This document shows, one piece after another, positions 1 through 12,127 of a stretch of 64,000 bases of DNA; position 1 is the stretch's first letter; the number at the start of each line of letters is the position of its first letter. Source of the stretch: Streptomyces regalis (GTDB lineage Bacteria > Actinomycetota > Actinomycetes > Streptomycetales > Streptomycetaceae). A program made the translations under genes and the position numbers. Below the pieces are notes generated by a model. The model did not search any database. It was given only the letters and a program-made list of their open reading frames with translations, and was not told the DNA's origin. The DNA lies in NCBI RefSeq assembly GCF_001509475.1, contig NZ_LLZG01000391.1:1-64000 (forward strand), given 5' to 3'.

Positions 1-86
1 CCCCCGCTTCGGCCCTGAACGGGCCTCGTCCTCAAACGCCGGACGGGCTGGGTAAGTCAGCCCCTCCGGCGTTTGAGGAGCGGGGG
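1..86. repeat. Long palindromic Streptomyces intergenic repeat, possible terminator
   Basis: Two 21-nt arms (30-50 and 58-78) pair with a single mismatch. Bases 1-8 also pair with 79-86, which gives a long hairpin. It lies just beyond the 3' end of the minus-strand beta-oxidation operon, so it could terminate that transcript (inference). Positions 1-51 recur identically at 16420-16470, which marks it as a dispersed element. Confidence 0.7.
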
Positions 87-121
87 TCCAGGGGGCAGAA
101 CCCACCCCCCAACCCTCGGCT

Positions 122-2296
122 TCACGCGTCCCCGAACCGCTCCCCCTTCTCCGCCTTCTCCACCAGCAGCACCGGCGGCGTGAAGCGGTCCCCGTAGCGC
201 TCCGCCAGCTCACGCGCGCGTGCCACGAAGCCGGGGAAGCCTCCCTCGTAGCCGTTGATGTACTGCAGGACGCCGCCCGTCCAGCCGGGGAAGCCGATGC
301 CGAAGATCGAGCCGATGTTGGCGTCGGCGACGGACGTCAGGACGCCTTCCTCCAGGAGTCTGACCGTGTCGAGCGCCTCGGAGAACAGCATGCGTTCCTG
401 CATGTCCCGGAAGGGGATCTCGGCGCCCTCGCGCGTGAAGTGCTCGCGCAGGCCCGGCCACAGGGCCGTCCGCTTGCCGTCGGCGTCGTAGTCGTAGAAG
501 CCGGCTCCCCCGCTGCGACCCGTGCGGTCGAACTCGTCGACCATGCGGTCGATGACGGCCTCGGCGGGGTGGGACGTCCAGGTGCCGCCCGCCTCCTCCA
601 CGGCCCGCTTGGACTCGGTGCGGATCTTGCGCGGCAGCGTGAGCGTCAGTTCGTCCATCAGGGAGAGGACCTTGGCGGGGTAGCCCGCCTGCGCCGCAGC
701 CTGTTCGACCGACGCGGGCTCGATGCCCTCGCCGACCATCGCCACGCCCTCGTTGATGAAGTGGCCGATGACGCGGGAGGTGAAGAAGCCGCGGGAGTCG
801 TTGACGACGATCGGCGTCTTGTTGATCTGCCGGACCAGGTCGAAGGCGCGGGCCAGCGCCTCCTCCCCCGTGCGCTCACCCTTGATGATCTCGACCAGCG
901 GCATCTTGTCGACGGGCGAGAAGAAGTGCAGTCCGATGAAGTCGGCCTGGCGCTCGACGCCCTCGGCCAGCGCGGTGATCGGCAGCGTGGAGGTGTTGGA
1001 GCACAGCAGCGCGTCCGGTGCGACGATGTCCTGGATCTCCTGGAACACCTTGTGCTTGAGCTCCGGGTTCTCGAACACGGCCTCGATGACCGCGTCACAG
1101 CCGGCCACGCCCTGAGGGTCGGCCGTCGGCGTGATGCGCGCCAGCAGGGCGTCGGCCTTCTCCTGCGTCGTACGGCCCCTGGAGACCGCTTTCGCGCACA
1201 GTTTCTCCGAGTAGGCCTTGCCCTTGACCGCGGCTTCGAGGGACACGTCCTTCAGGACCACCTCGATGCCCGCGCGGGCGCACGAGTAGGCGATGCCCGC
1301 GCCCATCATCCCGGCGCCCAGGACGGCGACCTTGCGGACCCCCCGCGCCTCGATGCCCTTGGGGCGGTTGGCGCCGGAGTTGACGGCCTGGAGGTCGAAG
1401 AAGAACGCCTGGATCATGTTCTTGGACGTCTGGCTCGCGGCCAGCTCCACGAAGTAGCGGCCTTCGATGACCTGCGCCGTCTCGAAGTCGACCTGCGAGC
1501 CCTCGACGGCGGCCGCGAGGATGTTGCGCGGAGCCGGGTAGGGGGCGCCGTTCGTCTGCTTGCGCAGGTTGGCCGGGAAGGCGGGCAGGTTCGCCGCGAA
1601 CTTGGGGTTGGCGGGGGTGCCGCCGGGGATCCTGTAGCCCGGCTTGTCCCAGGGCTGCTGCGATTCGGGGTTGGCCTCGATGAAGGCGCGGGCCTTGGTG
1701 AGCAGTTCCTCGTGGGTGGCGGCCACGTCGTCGATCAGGCCGTTCTGCAGGGCGCGCTGCGGGTTGTACTGGGTGCCCTGGAGGAGGACCTTCAGCAGCG
1801 CGTCGGCGATGCCGAGGAGGCGGACGGTGCGGACGACGCCGCCACCGCCCGGCAGCAGGCCGAGGGTGACCTCGGGGCAACCGATCTTGGAGCCGGGGGC
1901 GTCGAGGGCGATGCGGTGGTGGCAGGCGAGCGCGATCTCGTAACCGCCGCCCAGGGCCGCACCGTTCATCGCGGCGACGACCGGCTTGCCCAGGGTCTCG
2001 ATGCGCCGCAGGTTGCGCTTGATCTCCATGCCGCCGTCGAACAGTTCCTGCGCGGTCTCGGGAGTGACCCGGATCAGGTCGCGCAGGTCTCCGCCGGCGA
2101 AGAAGGTCTTCTTGGCGGAGGTGATGATGACACCGCGAATGGTGTCCTTCTCGGCCTCCAGCCGGTCGGTGATCACGGCGAGGGAGGCGCGGAACGCCTG
2201 GTTCATGGTGTTCGCGGACTGGTTCGGGTCGTCGAGGACGAGGGTGACGACGCCGGTGCGGTCCTGTTCCCAGCGGATGGTGGTGCTCTGTGTCAT
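122..2296 (-). CDS. fadB: 3-hydroxyacyl-CoA dehydrogenase / enoyl-CoA hydratase, FadB/FadJ-like
   Basis: This 724-aa multifunctional beta-oxidation enzyme hydrates trans-2-enoyl-CoA and oxidises the 3-hydroxyacyl-CoA product. The N-terminal crotonase domain (about 1-200) carries the oxyanion-hole segments FFAGGDLRD and AALGGGYE. The Rossmann dehydrogenase domain begins near 330 with [14 protein letters not shown] and contains [14 protein letters not shown], followed by C-terminal 3HCDH helical domains. The ATG at 2296 (MTQSTTIRW) was chosen because the upstream in-frame residues do not resemble the family. It is the last gene of a minus-strand operon, 50 bp after the thiolase. The thiolase and this protein probably form the FadA/FadB-type pair. 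Confidence 0.95.
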   Translation of the reverse strand: MTQSTTIRWEQDRTGVVTLVLDDPNQSANTMNQAFRASLAVITDRLEAEKDTIRGVIITSAKKTFFAGGDLRDLIRVTPETAQELFDGGMEIKRNLRRIETLGKPVVAAMNGAALGGGYEIALACHHRIALDAPGSKIGCPEVTLGLLPGGGGVVRTVRLLGIADALLKVLLQGTQYNPQRALQNGLIDDVAATHEELLTKARAFIEANPESQQPWDKPGYRIPGGTPANPKFAANLPAFPANLRKQTNGAPYPAPRNILAAAVEGSQVDFETAQVIEGRYFVELAASQTSKNMIQAFFFDLQAVNSGANRPKGIEARGVRKVAVLGAGMMGAGIAYSCARAGIEVVLKDVSLEAAVKGKAYSEKLCAKAVSRGRTTQEKADALLARITPTADPQGVAGCDAVIEAVFENPELKHKVFQEIQDIVAPDALLCSNTSTLPITALAEGVERQADFIGLHFFSPVDKMPLVEIIKGERTGEEALARAFDLVRQINKTPIVVNDSRGFFTSRVIGHFINEGVAMVGEGIEPASVEQAAAQAGYPAKVLSLMDELTLTLPRKIRTESKRAVEEAGGTWTSHPAEAVIDRMVDEFDRTGRSGGAGFYDYDADGKRTALWPGLREHFTREGAEIPFRDMQERMLFSEALDTVRLLEEGVLTSVADANIGSIFGIGFPGWTGGVLQYINGYEGGFPGFVARARELAERYGDRFTPPVLLVEKAEKGERFGDA

Positions 2297-2346
2297 GACA
2301 GGGTCTCCGTAGCAGTCTGTGGGTGTGCCGCTGATTCCGCTGGGAA

Positions 2347-3561
<1,215 letters not shown>

Positions 3562-3584
3562 TGGTAAGCCTTTCGGGGTGAGGG

Positions 3585-4727
3585 TCAGCCCAGCAGGGAA
3601 CGGCCGATGATCTCCTTCATGATCTCGGTCGTCCCGCCGTAGATGGTCTGGATGCGGCCGTCCGTGAAGGCCCGGGCGACGGGGTACTCGGTCATGTAGC
3701 CGTAGCCGCCGTGCAGTTGGAGGCAGCGGTCGGTGACCCGCTTCTGCAGCTCGGTCGCCCACCACTTGGCCATGGAGGCGTGCACGGCGTCGAGCGTGCC
3801 GTTCGCGTGGTCCTCGATGCAGCGGTCGAGGAACGCGCGCGTGACGGCGCACTCGGTGGCCATCTCGGCTATCTCGAATCGGATGTGCTGCTTGGTGGCG
3901 AGCGGCCGGCCGAAGGCCTCGCGTTCCTTGACGTAGTCGGTGGTGATCTCCAGCAGGTGCTCGGCGGCGGCGATCGCGGAGACCGCGATGCTCAGGCGTT
4001 CCTGGGCGAGGTTGGTCATCAGGTGGACGAAGGCGCCGTTGAGTTCGCCGAGGAGGTTCTCCCTGGGCACGCGCACGTCGTGGAAGAACAGCTCGGCGGT
4101 GTCCTGCGCCTTCTGGCCGATCTTGTCGAGGTTGCGGCCGCGCTCGAAGCCGTCCATCCCGCGCTCGACGACGAGCAGCGACAGCCCGTGCGCCCCGCCC
4201 TCGGGGGTCGTCTTCGCGACGACGATCACCAGGTCGGCGAGGATGCCGTTGGAGATGAAGGTCTTGGAGCCGTTCAGCACCCAGTGGTCGCCGCGGTCCT
4301 CGGCGTGGGTGCGGATGCCCTGGAGGTCGGAGCCGGCGCCGGGCTCGGTCATGGCGATGGCCGTGATCAGCGAGCCGTCGCAGAAGCCCGGCAGCCAGCG
4401 CCGCTTCTGCTCCTCGGTGGCGAGCGAGGTGAGGTACGGGCCGATGATGTCGTTGTGCAGGCCGAGGGCGATACCGGGCGCGCCCGCGCGCGTGAACTCC
4501 TCCGCGAGTACGGCGCTGTAGCGGAAGTCGGAGGTGCCGCCGCCCCCGAACTCCTCGGGTACGGCGAGTCCGAGCAGGCCCTGCTTGCCGGCGGCCCGCC
4601 ACGCGTCGCGCGAGACGATGCCGTCCTTCTCCCACTGCTCGTAGTGCGGCAGCACCTCCCTGGCCAGGAAGGCACGCACGGTCTCGCGGAACGCGTCGTG
4701 CTCGGGAGCGAAGATCTGCCGCTTCAT
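3585..4727 (-). CDS. Acyl-CoA dehydrogenase
   Basis: This 380-aa FAD-dependent acyl-CoA dehydrogenase introduces the trans-2 double bond in beta-oxidation. It has the standard ACAD order: helical N-terminal domain, beta domain with [16 protein letters not shown] (flavin-binding signature), and C-terminal domain with [20 protein letters not shown] near 340. The substrate range cannot be read from the sequence. The start at 4727 shares ATGA with the stop of the upstream CoA-transferase (4-bp overlap), which indicates translational coupling. It is the second gene of the operon. Confidence 0.94.
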   Translation of the reverse strand: MKRQIFAPEHDAFRETVRAFLAREVLPHYEQWEKDGIVSRDAWRAAGKQGLLGLAVPEEFGGGGTSDFRYSAVLAEEFTRAGAPGIALGLHNDIIGPYLTSLATEEQKRRWLPGFCDGSLITAIAMTEPGAGSDLQGIRTHAEDRGDHWVLNGSKTFISNGILADLVIVVAKTTPEGGAHGLSLLVVERGMDGFERGRNLDKIGQKAQDTAELFFHDVRVPRENLLGELNGAFVHLMTNLAQERLSIAVSAIAAAEHLLEITTDYVKEREAFGRPLATKQHIRFEIAEMATECAVTRAFLDRCIEDHANGTLDAVHASMAKWWATELQKRVTDRCLQLHGGYGYMTEYPVARAFTDGRIQTIYGGTTEIMKEIIGRSLLG

Positions 4728-5884
4728 TCGAGGCCATTCATGTCGGCGCTGTCCATGTCGAGGCCCTTCGTCAGATCGGGTACGCCCCAGTCGCGCGCCA
4801 CCTGAGCCGTGTCGGCGCCCGGTTGCGCGGGGCCGGTCCGTACGGCCGTCGGGGTCGCCGAGAAGCGGGGTGCGGGCGCGGGCTGGGTGATGCCGCCGTG
4901 GTCGGTGAAGGTGCCGCGGGCGGCGAGGTGCGGGTGGTGCGGGGCCTCGCGCAGGGACAGGATGGGGGCCACGCAGGCGTCGGAGCCCTCGAAGACGGCC
5001 GTCCATTCGTCCCTCGTACGGGACTTGAAGCGGGCCGCGACCGCCTCGCGGAGCTCGCCCCAGCGGGCCCAGTCCTTGCGGGCGGAGGCGAAGTCCGTGA
5101 GGTCGAGCAGTTCCAGGAACTCGTCGTAGAACTGGGGTTCCAGGGCGCCGACCGCCATGTACCTGCCGTCGGCCGTCTCATAGGTGCCGTAGTAGGGGCA
5201 GCCGCCGTCCAGGAGGTTGGCGCCGCGCCGGTCCTGCCAGCCGCCGGCGGCGAGCATGCCGTGGATCATCGCGGCGAGGTGGGAGGCGCCGTCGACGATG
5301 GCGGCGTCGACGACCTGGCCGGTGCCGGTCGCGCGCGCGTGGTGAAGGGCGGCGAGGACGCCGATGACGAGGTAGAGGGAGCCGCCCGCGTAGTCGCCGA
5401 CCAGGTTGGCGGGGACGGCCGGGGGTTCGTCGGGGCTGCCGATCATGCCGAGGGTGCCGGTCAGCGCGATGTACGCGATGTCGTGGCCGGCGCGGTGGGC
5501 GAGCGGCCCCTGTTGGCCCCAGCCGGTCATGCGGCCGTAGACGAGCGCCGGGTTGCGGGCGTGGCAGGCATCCGGGCCGACGCCGAGGCGCTCTGCGACG
5601 CCGGGGCGGTAGCCCTCGATAAGGATGTCGGCGCGGGCGGCGAGGTCGAGGACGCGGGCGGGGCCGTCGGGGGACTTCAGGTCGACGATCACCGAGCGCT
5701 TGTTGCGGTTGGTGACGTCGCACTCGGTGTCGATGGCGAGTCCCGTGCCGCCGGGCCGGTCCACGCGGACCACGTCGGCGCCCAGGTCGGCGAGGAGCAT
5801 CGCGGCGAACGGGCCGGGCCCGATTCCGGCCAGCTCCACCACGCGCACGCCGGTGAGCGGGCCCTGTCCTGGCGTCGTTGCCAT
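4724..5884 (-). CDS. CaiB/BaiF-family CoA-transferase (class III)
   Basis: This 386-aa protein belongs to the formyl-CoA transferase / alpha-methylacyl-CoA racemase superfamily. The N-terminal segment [27 protein letters not shown] and [11 protein letters not shown] are family hallmarks. It could transfer CoA to an acid or racemise 2-methylacyl-CoA. The racemase reading fits a beta-oxidation operon handling methyl-branched chains, but the sequence does not decide this. It is the first gene of the minus-strand operon, with a G-rich ribosome-binding site just upstream of its ATG at 5884. The 170 bp upstream should carry the operon promoter. Confidence 0.92.
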   Translation of the reverse strand: MATTPGQGPLTGVRVVELAGIGPGPFAAMLLADLGADVVRVDRPGGTGLAIDTECDVTNRNKRSVIVDLKSPDGPARVLDLAARADILIEGYRPGVAERLGVGPDACHARNPALVYGRMTGWGQQGPLAHRAGHDIAYIALTGTLGMIGSPDEPPAVPANLVGDYAGGSLYLVIGVLAALHHARATGTGQVVDAAIVDGASHLAAMIHGMLAAGGWQDRRGANLLDGGCPYYGTYETADGRYMAVGALEPQFYDEFLELLDLTDFASARKDWARWGELREAVAARFKSRTRDEWTAVFEGSDACVAPILSLREAPHHPHLAARGTFTDHGGITQPAPAPRFSATPTAVRTGPAQPGADTAQVARDWGVPDLTKGLDMDSADMNGLE

Positions 5885-6053
5885 CCAAGCCCCCAGGGAG
5901 ACACGAAGAGAGCGACCCCGGAGGATCGATCACGGAGATATGACACAACTGCTGTAACACCAGTGATGCTAAGAACTCGTTCCACCAGGCACAAGAGCAA
6001 GCGCTTAGGAAGTTACCCGCGGGAAGGCCGACTGCGAACCGCTGCCGGAGAAA

Positions 6054-6209
6054 TCAGCGCCCGTCCAGCTCGGCTATCAGCCGCTTCGGCGCGATCGTGC
6101 GGTAGCTCTCCTCCACCCAGTCGCCGCGTGGCTCGACGGCGCCCGGCATCCCGAGGGCGAACTCGCGCGCTTTCTCCCACTTCTTCAGGGCATTCCCGGG
6201 CACGGCCAC
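6054..6209 (-). pseudogene. MmcQ/YjbR-family protein with in-frame internal deletion
   Basis: The reading frame is intact (51 aa from GTG 6209, behind a GGGAGG ribosome-binding site). It joins a typical YjbR N-terminus (NALKKWEKAREFALGMPGAVE) directly to a typical C-terminus (DWVEESYRTIAPKRLIAELD). Family members are usually about 115-125 aa, so roughly 65-75 residues of the core are missing in frame. The remnant probably cannot fold as a normal YjbR domain. A longer in-frame ATG at 6272 exists but lacks a good ribosome-binding site. The family assignment is from recall of its conserved ends. Confidence 0.65.
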
Positions 6210-6301
6210 CGCATACCTCCCAGCCTCGTCGTCGGGCTCCGCACTCCTCACGCTAGCCTCGGCCACCGACAACGGCGCGTGCTGCGAGACCGAGGGGTGT
6301 C

Positions 6302-7480
6302 ATGACCAGGCTGGACCGGGCGGATCGTCCGTACGACATCGTGCTCTTCGGGGCCACGGGCTTCGTCGGGACACTCACGGCGGAGTACCTCGCCGCGCAC
6401 GCGCCCGAAGGGCTGCGCTGGGCCGTCGCGGGCCGCAGCAAGGAGAAGCTGGAGCGGCTGCGCGAGTCGCTGCCCGGCGGCGCGGGGATCGAGGTGCTTG
6501 AGGCGGACGTCTCCGATGCGGCCTCGATGCGCCGTCTCGCCGAGCACGCGCGCGTGGTGGCCACGACGGTGGGTCCCTATGTGACGTACGGCGAGGACCT
6601 CGTCGCCGCCTGCGCCGACACCGGCGCCGACTACCTCGACCTGTCGGGTGAGCCGGAGTTCGTGGACCGGACCTACGTCCGGCACGACGCACGCGCGCGT
6701 GAGACGGGTGCGAGGCTGGTGCATGCCTGTGGCTTCGACTCGATCCCGCACGACCTGGGCGCGTACTTCACCGTCCAGCAGCTGCCGGAGGGCGTGCCGC
6801 TGACCGTGGACGGGTTCGTGACGGCCGACGCCACCTTCTCGGGCGGCACGTTCGCGTCGGCGCTCAATCAGTTCTCGCGCGGACGCCAGATGCTGACCGC
6901 CGCCCGCGACCGCGCCCACCACGAGCCGCGGCTGATGGGGCGCCGGGCACTGGCGCCGACGGGTGCGCCCCGGTTCGCCAAGGAGGTCGGCGCCTGGGCG
7001 GTGCCGCTGCCGACGATCGACCCGCAGATCGTCAAGCGATCCGCGCGGGCCCTCGAGCGCTACGGCCCCGACTTCCGCTACCGCCACTACGCCGCCGTAC
7101 GGCATCTGCCCATCGCCCTCGGCGGAGTCGCTGCGATGGGCGCGCTTGTCACGGCCGCCCAACTGCCGCCCGCCCGGCGTTGGTTGTCCGACCGGCTGAA
7201 GCCCGGTGAGGGGCCGAGCGCCGAGAAGCGCGCGAAGAGCTGGTTCTCGGTCCGCTTCGTCGGCGAGGGCGGTGGCCGACGGGTCTTCACCGAGGTCTCG
7301 GGCGGCGACCCCGGATACGGCGAGACGGCGAAGATGTTCGCCGAGTCGGCCCTGTCCCTGGCCTTCGACGACCTGCCGCCGACGGCCGGGCAGGTCACGA
7401 CGGCCGTCGCGATGGGGGACGCGCTGATCGAGCGGCTGCGTGGAGCGGGGATCACGTTCCGGGTCGCCGCCGCCAAGTGA
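6302..7480 (+). CDS. Saccharopine dehydrogenase-like NAD(P)-binding protein (trans-acting enoyl reductase family)
   Basis: This 392-aa protein has an N-terminal Rossmann motif (YDIVLFGATGFVGTLTAEYL) followed by AVAGRSKEKLERL, typical of the saccharopine-dehydrogenase-like/trans-acting enoyl reductase family. FDSIPHDLGAYFTV and the SGGTFASALNQ segment are also family-typical. Characterised mycobacterial relatives reduce polyketide-lipid intermediates. The substrate here is unknown. A GAGGGG ribosome-binding site precedes the ATG. It is divergent from the YjbR remnant and has no operon partner. Confidence 0.88.
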   Translation: MTRLDRADRPYDIVLFGATGFVGTLTAEYLAAHAPEGLRWAVAGRSKEKLERLRESLPGGAGIEVLEADVSDAASMRRLAEHARVVATTVGPYVTYGEDLVAACADTGADYLDLSGEPEFVDRTYVRHDARARETGARLVHACGFDSIPHDLGAYFTVQQLPEGVPLTVDGFVTADATFSGGTFASALNQFSRGRQMLTAARDRAHHEPRLMGRRALAPTGAPRFAKEVGAWAVPLPTIDPQIVKRSARALERYGPDFRYRHYAAVRHLPIALGGVAAMGALVTAAQLPPARRWLSDRLKPGEGPSAEKRAKSWFSVRFVGEGGGRRVFTEVSGGDPGYGETAKMFAESALSLAFDDLPPTAGQVTTAVAMGDALIERLRGAGITFRVAAAK

Positions 7481-8372
7481 ACCAGCCCGCAGCTTGTCGG
7501 ACCGGGCCACGGCCAGAGCTGCCGTGCGCTGAAGGCCTGTCGCAAGTGCGTCGCTGAACGCGACGGCGCGCGCGAACAGGGGCGGCAGCAGGGCGACCTG
7601 CCCTTCCCCGTGCACCGCAAGGGGGCGCGGACGGGCCCGGTTGCGTCCGGGAGCTGCGGTCGGCGCGTGTCGGCGCTGCGCGCTGCGGCGGCCGCAGCCC
7701 CGACTCGGGAGTGCGGCGCAGCGCCGCGGCGCCGTTCCGCTGCGCTGCAGCGCAGCCGCGCGGGCGCCGCGCCGACCGAGACGAGCCCGGCGCCGCGGAC
7801 GCGGGTGGGCCAGCGACGTCGGCACCGCGGCCAGGCCCTGCGCCTGGCGCGGCTGCCGCCCGCCGTATTACCGACTGGCGTGGAGCGCGTTGATCGCGCG
7901 CCGACGCGCACGGGCAGAACACCTGCGCCACCGGCGTCCCGTATCGCAGGCACTGGAGGCACTGGAGGCACTGGAGGCACTGGAGGCACTGGATTAGATG
8001 GTCGAGCCGTTCCTCACTGCTTGCACGCGCGCTGCCGGGGGACCGAACGGCCGCCCCAGACCGCGGCGCGCGACCTCGACGGCGAGGTACCCGACGCCAC
8101 GGCGGGCCGGCCACGTGAGGCGGCCGAGTCGACGGCACCACGGCCGGCCGGCTTCCCGCCGGGCGGCATCCGGGTGCCACCGGTGCACATTCCGCACGCG
8201 ATCGAGTCCTCGCCGACGGTCCGGTGCTGCCGGTCCTGGTGGACGGCGAGAACCGGCTCGTCACCCTGCGGGCGTACATGCAGGTGACGGGCGACGGCAC
8301 GTCGACCTCCCTTCCCGCCCGCCGCCCCTCCGCCTCGGAACCGGCGGCACGTACCTGATTCCGGCGCGGCCG
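7481..8372. other. Intergenic region of about 890 bp without a supportable gene
   Basis: No frame shows a convincing start, ribosome-binding site and family match. The middle (about 7650-7880) is extremely GC-rich with short palindromes. A five-copy 9-bp tandem repeat lies at 7949-7993. Around 8200-8300 one plus-strand frame looks protein-like for about 30 codons but has no start and soon ends, so it may be a gene remnant. The neighbouring DUF389 and GH15 genes are also damaged. Confidence 0.6.
7949..7993. repeat. Five perfect tandem copies of a 9-bp unit
   Basis: The unit GGCACTGGA occurs five times head to tail without mismatch. A 9-bp unit keeps every reading frame, so it yields artificial repeating peptides on both strands. 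It looks like a simple-sequence expansion in non-coding DNA. Confidence 0.9.
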
Positions 8373-9350
8373 TCAGGGTGGCGACGTCAGGGTTCCCAGA
8401 CGGCGCCGCAGGAAGGACTCCTGGGACAGCACCGCGCCCACGCTGAGGCCGATCGCGACGGCCACACACACGACGATCAGCCAGGACAGCAGGACGAAGA
8501 CCGAACCCGCTGAACCGTAGTCGGCCAATGCCCGGTTGAGGGCCCGTGGCATGTAGAAGTGCGCGGTCACGGACAGGCCGCTGACCGCGACGGCCGTGAT
8601 GACGGCCCCTGGCAGGAGGGGCTTCCACCGGACGATGCCGCCGAGCAGCAGATGTTGGGTCCACCACCACATGACCGCCTGTATGACCAGGACGACCGGG
8701 AACCCCAGCCCCGCCCCCAGGCCGAACCCGTTGTGCAGCAGCCCTTGCACGACCAGTGCGCCGAGCCACAGGGCGATCCACGCCACCCACCTCCACGGAG
8801 CGACCTTCGCCTCGGTCCGGGGCAGCTGCCAGGCACGTCTGCACAGCCGCTGCACCGCGCGGCTCACCGCGGTCGCCGACAGCAGCACCATCAGTCCACC
8901 CACCAGACCGGTCGCCTGGCGCAGGTCGTCGGTCGGGGGCTCGAACGCCTGCTCCACCTGGGCTTTCGCCTGCCCGGTCAGCCCGAAGACGGCGCTGACC
9001 GATGCAGTGACCTGGTGCTGCACCGCCTCCGGCGCGTACGCACCCACCACGAACAGCAGCGGCACGGCGGTCAGGAAGCACTGCGCCGCGATACGGGTGG
9101 CGGAGTCGAAGATGTTCACCGACACCAAGCGGTCCACGAGTGCTGTGACCACCGGGAAGCGGGTCTCCACGCGCGCGTGGAACGCTCTCAGCCAGACAGT
9201 CGGTTCCCTGATACGGCCGCGCCACCAGGCTTCGCGTCTCACCCGGCCTGGTCGACTCGGCGGCTTGCCCACCTTGCCGACGGCATCGCTGCGGAAGTCT
9301 TCATCGAGCCGCTCCTTCCCATCTCCAGGGTGCGCGACGACGCGGCCCAC
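8373..9350 (-). CDS. YihY/BrkB-family membrane protein
   Basis: This 325-aa integral membrane protein matches the YihY/virulence-factor BrkB family. About six hydrophobic segments are visible, beginning near CFLTAVPLLFVVGAYAP and ending with SVFVLLSWLIVVCVAVAIGL. The cytoplasmic N-terminus is long and Arg-rich. Members are predicted transporters or envelope proteins; the old ribonuclease BN label for the family is not accepted. The GTG at 9350 is uncertain: an internal GTG near the VGKPPSR segment would shorten it by about 25 residues. It stands alone. Confidence 0.85.
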   Translation of the reverse strand: MGRVVAHPGDGKERLDEDFRSDAVGKVGKPPSRPGRVRREAWWRGRIREPTVWLRAFHARVETRFPVVTALVDRLVSVNIFDSATRIAAQCFLTAVPLLFVVGAYAPEAVQHQVTASVSAVFGLTGQAKAQVEQAFEPPTDDLRQATGLVGGLMVLLSATAVSRAVQRLCRRAWQLPRTEAKVAPWRWVAWIALWLGALVVQGLLHNGFGLGAGLGFPVVLVIQAVMWWWTQHLLLGGIVRWKPLLPGAVITAVAVSGLSVTAHFYMPRALNRALADYGSAGSVFVLLSWLIVVCVAVAIGLSVGAVLSQESFLRRRLGTLTSPP

Positions 9351-9599
9351 GGCACGCCGCCGCCTCGCCGACGCACGGCAAGTCCTCCTCCTTCCTCACC
9401 TCGCGGATGGAGCGTGACGCGATCCGGCCGGTTGACGCGCCGGCTCGGGCACGCGGAGGGAGCACCTCCCCCGGCGGCTCACCGCGCATCGGGCGATAGT
9501 GGGTGCGTACCTGAGTTCCACCGTCGGCCCTGGCTGACAGCGCTCGCCCAGCGGATCGTGTGCTTCGCCCCTCTGGCTCTTGATCATCAGCTCGCCGCG

Positions 9600-10237
9600 C
9601 AGCGGATCGCCGCAAGGAAGAGGCACTTCTGCCGCCGGAGCCGCCGGAACCGCTGGATTCGCAGTACGCGGACTTCGAGCCGCTGCAGCCCCACGAGCCA
9701 GGCGTCACCGTGGACGTGGCCGGGATGCCATCCGCTCTCACCCGGTCGGCGAGGGCACCTACCTGCAGTCCTTCTACCTGTTCCTGACCGTCGCCGGGAT
9801 CATCGGCTCGGTCGGCATCATGACGAACTCTCAGATCCTCATCGTGGCGGCCATGGTGGTCGGCCCCGAGTACAACGCGATCGCCGGCGTCGCGCTCGGC
9901 CTGGACCGCCGCAACCGGCGCAGGGTCCGCGAGGGGCTGCGTGCGTCGGCGGTCGGGTTCTCCCTGGCCATCGTGGTCACCTCTCATCGACACGCCGAAT
10001 TTCTTCTCCGTCGCCGTGGCCTTCCTCGCCGGCATCGTCGGCATCGTCTCGCTGACCGAGGCGCGCGGCAGTGCCCTGCTGGGCGTGTTCCTCTCCGTCA
10101 CCACCATCCCCGCCGCCTCGGGCATGGCGGTCTCCTTGGCGTTCGCCGACTGGCACCACGCATGGGGCTCACTGGTCCAGCTGCTGCTCAATGTGGCCGT
10201 CCTCGTCCCCGCGCGAGGATCCGGACCGCAGGCTTAG
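9600..10237 (+). pseudogene. DUF389-family membrane protein, frameshifted and internally deleted
   Basis: Two pieces of a DUF389 (TIGR00341-like) protein are recognisable in different frames. The first (about 9733-9980) contains GTYLQSFYLFLTVAGIIGSVGI and ILIVAAMVVGPEYNAIAGVALGL. The second (about 9982-10237) contains IDTPNFFSVAVAFLAGIVGIVSL and FLSVTTIPAASGMAVSLAF. The join changes frame near 9982 and lacks the helices expected between them. Upstream, about 9625-9735 reads as acidic protein in a third frame, so a second shift is likely near 9735. No intact product is possible. Confidence 0.75.
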
Positions 10238-10286
10238 CCTGATCTAGGGGAATTGGGATGAATTGCACATCGGAAGGGCAGCCCCG

Positions 10287-12127
10287 ATGGGCGACTACCC
10301 ACTGATCGAGAACCATGGCCTCCTCGGTGATCTGCAGACCGCGGCGCTGGTGACGACCGACGGGAGCGTCGACTGGTTCTGCGCCCCGAGATTCGACTCG
10401 CCCAGTGTGTTCGGCGCACTGCTGGACAAGGACAAGGGCGGGCACTGCACGGTCCGCCCGATGCATCACTCGTACGCGACCAAGCAGCTGTACCTGCCCG
10501 ATACGGCGATCCTGGTCACCCGGTTCATGACGGAGGCGGGCGCCGGAGAGGTGATCGACTTCATGCCGGTGACCGGAACGACGGTCACGGAAAGTCACCG
10601 CCTCGTGAGGATGGTCCGCTGCGTGCGCGGCAGGATGACGTTCGAGTTGGAGATAGCGCCGAGGTTCGACTACGGGCGGCAGGCGCACCGTCTGCACATC
10701 AGCACGCACGGGGCGGTGTTCGCCGCGGAGGACGGCTCGGAGCTCACCGTGCACCCCATCCGGGAACCGGACGACGAGCGGTTGCTGGACGTGCTCGCCG
10801 ACCGGCGGGACGCTCTGCACTTCACGCTGACCCTGGAGGCCGGCCAGGAGCGGGGGCTGGCCCTGGAGTGGGCCGCCGAGGGGCCGCCCAGGGAGATGCG
10901 ACTGGCCGAGTACCAGCAACTGTTCGACGAGACGGTGCAGTTCTGGCATACCTGGCTGCGTCAGTCGCGCTACACCGGGCGCCTGGCGCGAGACCGTGGA
11001 GCGTTCCGCGATCACGCTGAAGCTGATGACCTTCGCGCCCACCGGCGCCGTGGTGGCCGCCCCGACGGCGGCGCTTCCCGAGCAACTGGGCGGCGAGCGC
11101 AAACTGGGACTACCGGTTCACCTGGATCCGTGACGCGTCCTTCTCGGTGTACGCCCTGCTGGGTCTGGGCTTCACCGACGAGGCCCGGGCGTTCATCCTG
11201 TGGCTCGCCGACCGGGTCGAGGAGCGGGCCGGAAGGGACGGTGACACCGGTCCGCTGAACATCATGTACAAGGTGGACGGGTCCTCCGACCTGGACGAAC
11301 AGGTTTTCGACCACTGGGAGGGCTACGCGGGTTCAGCGCCGGTACGGATCGGCAACGGCGCCGCCTCGCAACTCCAGCTGGACATCTACGGCGAGGCGCT
11401 GGACAGGATCCACTTCGCGCACCGGCACGGGCTGCAGATGGGGCACCGCGGCTGGAACGCGCTGCTGACGAACCTCGACTGGCTGGTCGACCACTGGGAC
11501 CAGGCGGAGGAGGGCCTGTGGGAGACCCGCGGCGGCCGGCAGGACTTCACCTACGGTCGCGTCATGTCCTGGGTGGCCTTCGACCGCGCCCTGCGGCTCG
11601 CGGAGTCCAACGGCCGCCCGGCCGCCGCCGAACGCTGGCGCAGGGCCCGGGACGACTGCTACGAGCAGGTCATGGCCAAGGGCTGGAGCGAGGAACGTCA
11701 GGCCTTCGTCCAGCACTACGCCACCGATGTCCTCGACTCCTCGCTGCTGCGCATGTCGACGGTCGGGTTCCTCACCCCCCAGGACCGGATGTGGACAACG
11801 ACCCTCAGCGCCATGGAACAGGAACTGGTCAGCGACAGCCTGGTCTACCGCTACAACCCCGAGGCATCGCCCGACGGCCTGCGCGGCTCGGAAGGCACCT
11901 TCTCGCTGTGCACCTTCATGTACGTCGACGCCCTGGCGCGCGCGGGACGGACCGACAAGGCACGGCTGGTGCTCGAGAAGATGATGGGCTACGCCAACCA
12001 TCTCGGCCTGTACTCGGAGGAGATCGACCTGACGGGCCGCCAACTGGGCAACTTCCCCCAGGCGTTCACCCATCTCGCCCTCATCGACGCGGCCATCACC
12101 CTCAACGCCGCTCTCGACCGCGGCTAG
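10287..12127 (+). pseudogene. GH15-family glycoside hydrolase (glucoamylase/trehalase-like), two frameshifts
   Basis: The ATG at 10287 follows a GGAAGGG ribosome-binding site with 8-nt spacing. The product begins MGDYPLIENHGLLGDLQTAA, the typical start of actinobacterial GH15 proteins. The frame is lost near 10983, where TGRWRE is expected but one extra C is present. A second extra A near 11103 restores family sequence in a new frame ([24 protein letters not shown] expected), which continues to the stop at 12127. Full length would be about 610 aa, normal for the family. Two single-base insertions in an otherwise complete gene could be real mutations or sequencing errors. The substrate is unknown; some relatives hydrolyse trehalose. 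Confidence 0.85.

Noticed and set aside
7949..7993. Tandem repeat considered as a CRISPR array
   Set aside because: Units are 9 bp, perfectly contiguous and have no spacers; no cas genes are present.
7610..8287. Possible plus-strand gene in the 890-bp gap
   Set aside because: Arg/Ala/Pro-rich translation with a Gly-Thr run made by the 9-bp repeat; no start signal or family match.
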